This document shows positions 58,405 through 64,000 of a stretch of DNA of 64,000 nt, one piece after another. A program made the translations under genes and the position numbers. Origin of the DNA: Cryptomeria japonica (lineage: Eukaryota > Streptophyta > Pinopsida > Cupressales > Cupressaceae). Under the pieces are notes generated by a model. It saw only the letters and a program-made list of their open reading frames with translations, searched no databases and had not been told where the DNA came from. How positions within the stretch are numbered: position 1 is the first letter of the stretch; each line of letters opens with the position of its first letter. The stretch covers positions 418,958,757 through 419,022,756 of the forward strand of contig NC_081415.1 in NCBI RefSeq assembly GCF_030272615.1. The letters run 5' to 3'.

Positions 58405-60219
58405 TTATTTTTTGGCATCCAAGTTGCTTCCAATGGCATTAGGATTTAGGGATGGATATGATTGATATGGAGAGTTCATGTGGGTCGGTTGTTGGAAGGT
58501 TCTCAAGGATGTGTGCCTTTGTTGATCTTGACTTATGGTAAGGTTAGTGGATTGAAAGCTAGGGGTAACATGGGTAGGAGATGGACGGATATAGGGACCC
58601 AAGATAGATGAAAGGTTTGAAGGATTTGATTTTGGTATATATGGACCCAAAATAGATTTGGAGGATCCAAAAGCTGTGTGTTTGGATTTAACTGGAGAAA
58701 TGTAGGATTTATGAGGGATACCAACATCTTGAGAGCGAGCAATGTAGCCATTATAGCCCATATTTTCTTTTATATCAGGGGGTTCTAATATACCTTTTTC
58801 ATGAATGTTTAACCCTTTTCTTTGATAATGCATGCTTTGGAAGATCTTTTTAACAAAGGGTTTCTTCTTACTTTTGATGCTAGAGGCAAGTCCATTTTGA
58901 GGTGGAGGTGAATTGCAAAGAATGATAGAATCATGAGAGGGCTTTATAGGCATGATGGAGTCTTGAGGTAAACATGGAAAATTATGACAAGGAAATAAAT
59001 GAATATTTGGATCTTGACATGGAGGAGGACCATTGGATAGAGTAGGAATGGTGTTTGACTCTTCATTTTGAATAGGGTCATTTGAAAAGGTGGAAGAGGC
59101 ATCATGATCTTGCTTAGGAAGTGGATTAGGAATTGGGTTTGGAAGGATGCTTTTCTCTTGAGATGGAATGGGATCATCTTGGAAGAAATGGAAAGGTATA
59201 AGGGGATCATCATGGGATTCTAGGGAGGGAGGATATTTTTCAACCATTGGATGGGATTGGAGAGTTTTGGTGTCTTGATCTTGATTTATGATAGGACTTG
59301 TTTCCTCATTTTTCAAATTATCCTCTTGACATGGAGCCACTTCTAAGGAAGGGGTAGTATTTTCAATATGCATGGGGGATTGTTGGAAGGTGTCCATGTT
59401 TTTGCATGATGGGGAAGCATTTTGGATGGGGCCTTCTAGAGTGGGTATGATTGGAATTGGAGTGCATGATGGCATAGGATCTAAGATATCTGAATCGTAT
59501 AAAGGATTTGTATGAAAAATTGGATTATCTTGGATTTGTACTGTTGATATCCCTTGAGGGTCAACATGAGAAGTTTCATGATTAGGTTCATTGTTTGAGG
59601 GATATGGTATGGATTGTTGTTGAGAAGCCTTAGGAGATGGAGGCATCATGGAAGAGATGGAGGCTACACGTGGGCCATTGCTAGACACAGGTTCATAATT
59701 TTCATCATGCTTGGTAATGACATCTAGTTTCTCCTCAAGTAAATCATTAGGATCTTCAATTTCAATAACACCATTATCAAGGAGGTCTTGAATTTTATGT
59801 TTTAATTCCATGCACTTAGAAGTCTTATGTTTGTTATGTCTATGATATGCATAATAATTACTCAAAAATTCACATCCCCATGTGGTCTTGTTAGGCAATA
59901 TGATAAGATTGTTGTCAATAAGATCTTTCAAAGTTGACTCGATAGATTGCCCCAAAGGTGTAAATTGTCTATCTAGGGGATACTTGGAGGAAATGTCTTT
60001 ATGTCTTGGTGAAAATGTCTTGTGATCTTGTTTGAGATTTGGGTTTAGATTTTCAATCACTTGTTGTTCCAAGTCATATAGTCGTTTTAGTGTTCCTTTC
60101 AATTTTTCATTCTTGATATCTTGAATTTGTCTTTGAAGAGGTGTCATTGATCCCTTTTGTTGCACTTGAATGTCATATATTTTTATCTTGAGATCTTGAA
60201 TTTTAGCCAAGGTAGCCAT
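58405..60219 (-). CDS. Element C gag-tail-like ORF, 604 codons, open
   Basis: The start ATG at 60219 has G at +4 (ATGGCT), and the frame is open to a stop at 58405. Residues about 83-150 align with the young element's gag C-terminus: RQFTPLGQSIESTLKDLI, then YAYHRHNKHKTSKC (a zinc-knuckle variant whose first Cys is Tyr) and KIQDLLDNGVIEIE. The N-terminal 80 residues are Lys/Gln-rich, probably coiled coil. The rest is a long Pro/Ser-rich linker, with a possible G-patch remnant (NMGYNGYIARSQ near residue 490). The usual gag domain, protease, RT and integrase are all absent. It may be an RNA-binding Gag-derived protein of a non-autonomous element that depends on a full Tat element. Long openness in so old a nest is notable, but codon composition (few stop-prone codons) could contribute. 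Confidence 0.65.
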   Translation of the reverse strand: MATLAKIQDLKIKIYDIQVQQKGSMTPLQRQIQDIKNEKLKGTLKRLYDLEQQVIENLNPNLKQDHKTFSPRHKDISSKYPLDRQFTPLGQSIESTLKDLIDNNLIILPNKTTWGCEFLSNYYAYHRHNKHKTSKCMELKHKIQDLLDNGVIEIEDPNDLLEEKLDVITKHDENYEPVSSNGPRVASISSMMPPSPKASQQQSIPYPSNNEPNHETSHVDPQGISTVQIQDNPIFHTNPLYDSDILDPMPSCTPIPIIPTLEGPIQNASPSCKNMDTFQQSPMHIENTTPSLEVAPCQEDNLKNEETSPIINQDQDTKTLQSHPMVEKYPPSLESHDDPLIPFHFFQDDPIPSQEKSILPNPIPNPLPKQDHDASSTFSNDPIQNEESNTIPTLSNGPPPCQDPNIHLFPCHNFPCLPQDSIMPIKPSHDSIILCNSPPPQNGLASSIKSKKKPFVKKIFQSMHYQRKGLNIHEKGILEPPDIKENMGYNGYIARSQDVGIPHKSYISPVKSKHTAFGSSKSILGPYIPKSNPSNLSSILGPYIRPSPTHVTPSFQSTNLTISQDQQRHTSLRTFQQPTHMNSPYQSYPSLNPNAIGSNLDAKK

Positions 60220-61919
60220 GGGGATAGTTCTGATCTTGGACCTAGGACAATGAATGAGACTCTATATGGGATACAACCTTTAAAAATGCAGACTCAACTA
60301 TATGATAGGATACTTATGATATGAGGCTCTTAATGAGGTACTGACGACCAATGGTGAACATAGTATGATGAAATGCAAGGATTCAAGATAAATCTAGGTC
60401 CGAAGAGGATTATGATGCAAGATGTTATTTGTGCTATGATGGATAGACATAAGGATTAAGGATCAAGAGAGGGTGTGCTAAGGTAGGAGATGATGAACTC
60501 TAAGTGAACTACCCAACTCAAAGATGTCGATATGTCCCTAACTCAAGGATGATGAACCTTAAGTGATACGAGAGGGGTTGATGATAAAAAATTGATGTCA
60601 GACCTAAGACAAGAAATCCTAAGTGCAAGCAATGATTTTTTTGTTTTTTGGAATTTTTGATTGAAGTATGCAAGAGGTGGGATTATGTCCTAAAGGGATG
60701 GTGGAAGTATATGCAAGTGTATGGGCTATGTCCTAAAGGGAGATGGGGGTGTGCAAGAATTTAAGTATGACCTAATGAAGGTGTGTAAGTATCAAGGGTG
60801 TGTCCTAAGAAAATGGCATAAGGCTATGCAAATATTATGGGTGTGATCTAAGGGAATGATGCAAGGGTATAACCTAATGGTGGTATAAAAAGGTTTGATC
60901 TAAGGGTGCTATGCAAAGGTTTTATCTAAGGGTGGTATGCAAGGACTAGGTATAATTAAATGAGATATGCAAGTATGGAAGGTGAAACTAGGTGAAGACT
61001 ATGCAAGGACCTAAAAGGGGTATGGGAAACTAGAATGATGTGACTATGCGAGGACCTAAAAGAATAGAACTCCAAAAGTGATGTCTCAAGAGATTTGAAA
61101 TAATTGTTTTGAAAACATGAGTTCAATGTTTCAAGGACAGTGTTGTTTTGTAATTTGTTTGTTTTACAACGTGGATGGATACTTGAAAGTTTAGACCAAG
61201 GTTTTTGTAAAGTGTTTCAATTTCAAGTGTGGTGTTGATTGTGAAATTTTCTTATTTGTTTTGCACACACTTAGAAAACATGGCAAATAGAATGTTTATT
61301 TGATTTTGCAATAAAAAAACACATTCAAGCACAGTCTTAAGGCTGGCCAGGACAATAGTTGTTGAATCTCACTTGGGGGTTACCCCAAGCTACGCAATTC
61401 AGAGTCGATACTTAGCTGCTTGACCCCATTAGCTCCACCCTCAGCACTCACTTCTCTAGGATAGCCAAGCACCAATCCCCATGAAAACTCCTCGTGGCAA
61501 ACTTTGTATCTCTACTAAGAACCGTAAGAATGTCACTCGCTTCAGAGATCCGACCTCCTGCGTGAACAACTAGAAGGTTTTTGGCTTCTAACACAAAAGG
61601 TGTCTAGTAAGGGCATCCGTTCAGGTGGGCGTAGATCCAACGAATTTAATCGTTGCTATGTCATTCCAACACTTGTTGCTTGCAACTTTCATCACAAACA
61701 TGTTTGATTATAGTGGCTCGGAAGAGCTTGGCTTTAACCCATTGCCACTTTGGGTCGTTCCCTCTCACCAAGCCTTAAGGGCTTCTCGGGAGGTAGGCCC
61801 TCTAAAAGGTAAAACAAAAAGAGCCTATTGCTCAAGACACAAAAGACATTGGTTAATTTTAAAGCACCAATTGAAGTGTTTGCTATACTAAAAAGACAAT
61901 TGGTTTCAAAATCAAATCT
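60220..61919 (-). other. Element C 5' leader
   Basis: A non-coding leader between PBS and ORF. At 60640-61060 a degenerate repeat of the form GGTATGCAAGGxxTAxxxxTAAGGG recurs about fifteen times at 30-50-bp steps. A GC-richer, possibly structured part lies at 61380-61640, like that in the young element's leader. The frame 61625-61891 (+) is not supported. Confidence 0.5.
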
Positions 61920-61939
61920 TCATCAAACCTCCTACACCA
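61920..61939 (-). other. Element C primer-binding site
   Basis: TCATCAAACCTCCTACACCA ends in CCA two bases (AA) before the LTR start at 61942, the same geometry as in the young Tat element. The sequence differs from the tRNA-Trp-like site, and I do not recognise the matching tRNA. It may be mutated. Confidence 0.5.
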
Positions 61940-61941
61940 AA

Positions 61942-63218
61942 TGTCATTAGTAGTTTCAAGATATTGCCTTCAACACACGAGAATAAATGCCCTGCACAAG
62001 ACAAAAAGTCCAAAAATTAATCCCCAAAATCAAAACAAATACACTAAACAATCACACCCAATAATGAACAACTAACAACTTAAAAAAATCTAAACAATTA
62101 AAAAAAATCTAAACTAATTAACAATTAAATAAAATCTAAATTAATTAACAATTAAAAAAAAACTAAACTAATTAACATTAAAAAATCTAAACTAATTAAA
62201 AATTAAAAATCTAATTACAAACTAATTAACAAAAAATCTAAATTAACAAAATTAAAAAATTAATTAAAAACTAATTAAATATCTAAAAAAACTAATCTAA
62301 TCTAAATTTAAAAAATTAATTAAAACTAAATTAAACTAATTAAAAAAAATCTAAATTAATTAATAACTAAAAATAAAAATAAAAAGTAAAAAGTGAAAAG
62401 TAAAAGAGGAGGTTTTTTAAAGCCTCACGTAGCCTTTTACCAGGCTATACGTGGGTTGTAGCCTCCCACGTAGGGGCTACCTCAGCCTCACGTGGGGGCT
62501 AGGTAGCCTTTACAACTATTAAAAAAAACCGACTAAAAAATTCAGCTACTTTTCTTGCAACAAATGTGCAGAGGATTTTTGAGCTATGATTTTCGAATAA
62601 GTGTGATCTAATAAATGAAATGTGGTCTCTCTAGGACAAAATCAGAACATGGATGCCCCAAATAAGAACATGGACTGCCAAAAACCAGAATGTAGATGGA
62701 AAGATTGCATGCAAAAATGTGGAATCACAGTTTGGAAGGTAAATATTTAAAAATATTGAAACCGGACAGAAGTTTATCAAGCATAGGAAATCAAAGAGAT
62801 GATGAACTAGAATGCAATAAACATGATGGGTAGATAACCTCAAAGGAGAGGGGGGTTGGGTTTATATAGAAGTTTTCAAGGGTGGATCTAGGTTGTAGGA
62901 CAAATGTGGGATAAAATATTGGATTGGAGATTTTAGTGTTTATCCCACATGTATTAGGTGAGTGCAATAAATAGATATGAAAAATGATTAATAGGGAATG
63001 GATTGGATATGTAAGAGATTTAGAAAATGGTTTTAATAATATATTATATTGATGCATTAGTGGAGAATAAATGAATATATGGATTTTAATGAATAATGAT
63101 GAAAATTAGAATGATATTATGGATGAATATAATAGAAAATAAGATTACTAAATAATAGACCCACTTGATTAATGAAAAAAATTGAGATTGATTTAAGAGG
63201 ACAATTTTTACATGTCTA
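61942..63218 (-). repeat. Element C, 5' LTR
   Basis: It starts TGTCATTAG beside the PBS and ends ACATGTCTA at 63218, directly against B's RT; the expected terminal CA is lost. The right third matches the 3' LTR at 32260-32726. The left part (62040-62390) is an A-rich tract of AATCTAAACTAATTAA-like repeats. A minus-strand TATA-like site (complement of TTTATATAG) is at about 62857. Confidence 0.7.
62410..62520. repeat. GC-rich palindromic cluster with ACGT cores in element C LTR
   Basis: Alternating inverted copies of AGCCTCACGTAGCC and GGCTAxACGTGGG-type words, each with an ACGT core, occur within about 110 bp of an otherwise A-rich LTR. They can fold as hairpins or act as G-box-like protein sites. 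The position is downstream of the LTR's TATA on the minus strand, so they would be transcribed. Confidence 0.55.
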
Positions 63219-64000
63219 AGTTCAATTCCTCTTTGTGAGACAATGTATCCAAGGAGTTTCCCGGAGGTCACCCCGAAGACACACTTCTTAGGATTTAGTC
63301 TAAGTTTGTATTTTTTCAGACATTCAAAAACCACATATAGGATATCAAGGTGTGTTTCTCTTGCTATTGAATTTCCCAGGAGATCATCAACATAATCTTC
63401 CACATAAATGTGCATGAGATCATGGAAGATTGTTGTCATTGATCTTTGATATGTAGCACCCGCATTCTTTAATCTGAAGGGCATAACATTCCAACAAAAG
63501 GTACGCCAAGGGCAAGTAAATGTTGTTTTACGTTGGTCTTCAGGTGCTATTTTGATTTGGTTATACCCGAAGAATCCATCCATCAATGATAACATTGCAT
63601 GACCAACTATAAGATCCACTATTAAATCAATGTTCGGTAGTGGGAAATCATCTTTAGGACAAGATTTATTGATGTCGCTGAAATATGTACATATTCTGAT
63701 AATGTGATATGGTTTACTGATAGGTACCAAGTTAAAAATCCACTTGGGGTAGTCAATTGGTCTAATAAATCCAACATCAAATAATTTCTCCAGCTCTACC
63801 TTGACTAAAAAGTGTCACCTGTGGATGCATCTTTCTCAATTTTTGTTTTACAGGTTTATCCCCTAGAGTAACTATCAAATGATGCATTACTAGATCAGGG
63901 TCCAATCCAGGCATAACCGCATATGACCATGCAAAGTTGATTGGTCGCTCTGTGAAGAAACTTATGAAATTCGGTCTTTCTTTTTTTGTCAAAGACTGTG
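63219..64000 (-). pseudogene. Element B reverse transcriptase, N-terminal and central part
   Basis: The continuation of the RT broken at 25721. On the minus strand it shows FPLPNIDLIVDLIVGHAMLSL, the GYNQIKIAPEDQ block, the catalytic YVDDLL (near 63390) and KKCVFGVTSGKLLGYIVSQRG, then stops at C's LTR. Upstream, after a frameshift near 63750-63780, lie the KPVKQKLRKMHPQ and DPDLVMHHL blocks, and the window ends in the linker. The YVDD motif is intact, so this RT has decayed less than that of element A. Confidence 0.85.

Noticed and set aside
1-64000. Host protein-coding genes or tRNA genes
   Set aside because: Every long frame I could interpret belongs to a retroelement or to its shadow; CCA-ending tRNA-like matches are primer-binding sites, not tRNA genes.

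Overview
The window reads as nuclear DNA of a seed plant with a large, repeat-rich genome. A gymnosperm or similar giant genome would fit, but that is only a guess from style (long Tat-lineage elements, AT-rich spacers, no host genes). I see no convincing host gene, tRNA, rRNA or CRISPR array. Almost all of the 64 kb can be explained as LTR retrotransposons inserted one inside another.

Layout. (1) Element A is an old Ty3/gypsy Tat-lineage copy on the minus strand: 3' LTR near 1003-1975, antisense plant-mobile-domain (PMD) ORF at 6270-8219 (+), broken integrase/RNase H/RT/protease from 10025 to 14940. (2) Element B is a second old Tat copy on the same strand, inserted in the protease region of A. 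Its 3' LTR is 14941-15660, it has its own antisense PMD ORF at 19559-21449 (+), and its pol runs 23275-25721, is split inside RT, and resumes at 63219-64000. (3) A small Ty1/copia element (16301-18985, +, TSD CTATG) with gag but no pol sits in B. (4) The gap in B's RT (25722-63218) holds element C, a non-autonomous Tat relative with a single open 604-codon gag-tail ORF (58405-60219, -), plus an unassigned block at 25722-32260 with a decayed coding region and an array of palindromic repeats. (5) C's spacer is split at a GTACT site by a Sirevirus-like LTR element lacking pol (50729-57503, +). (6) The youngest insertion is a structurally complete 16,131-bp Tat element (34593-50723, -), sitting exactly on the Sirevirus element's left TSD. 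Its 1855-bp LTRs differ by one base by eye.

The young Tat element has PBS, gag, protease, G-patch-like linker, RT, RNase H, a second archaeal-type RNase H and integrase in one continuous frame, broken by four in-frame stop codons and no frameshift. With LTRs this similar, the stops probably predate insertion, so the copy may have been mobilised in trans.

The most novel signal is non-coding. All four Tat-type 3' ends in the window (A, B, C and the young element) carry a hairpin of exactly 36 nt beginning 9-10 nt inside the 3' LTR, abutting the polypurine tract. Its stem pairs change in a compensatory way between copies. A second inverted repeat 64-110 nt further inside also covaries. Together they look like a conserved RNA structure at the 3' end of this retrotransposon group.
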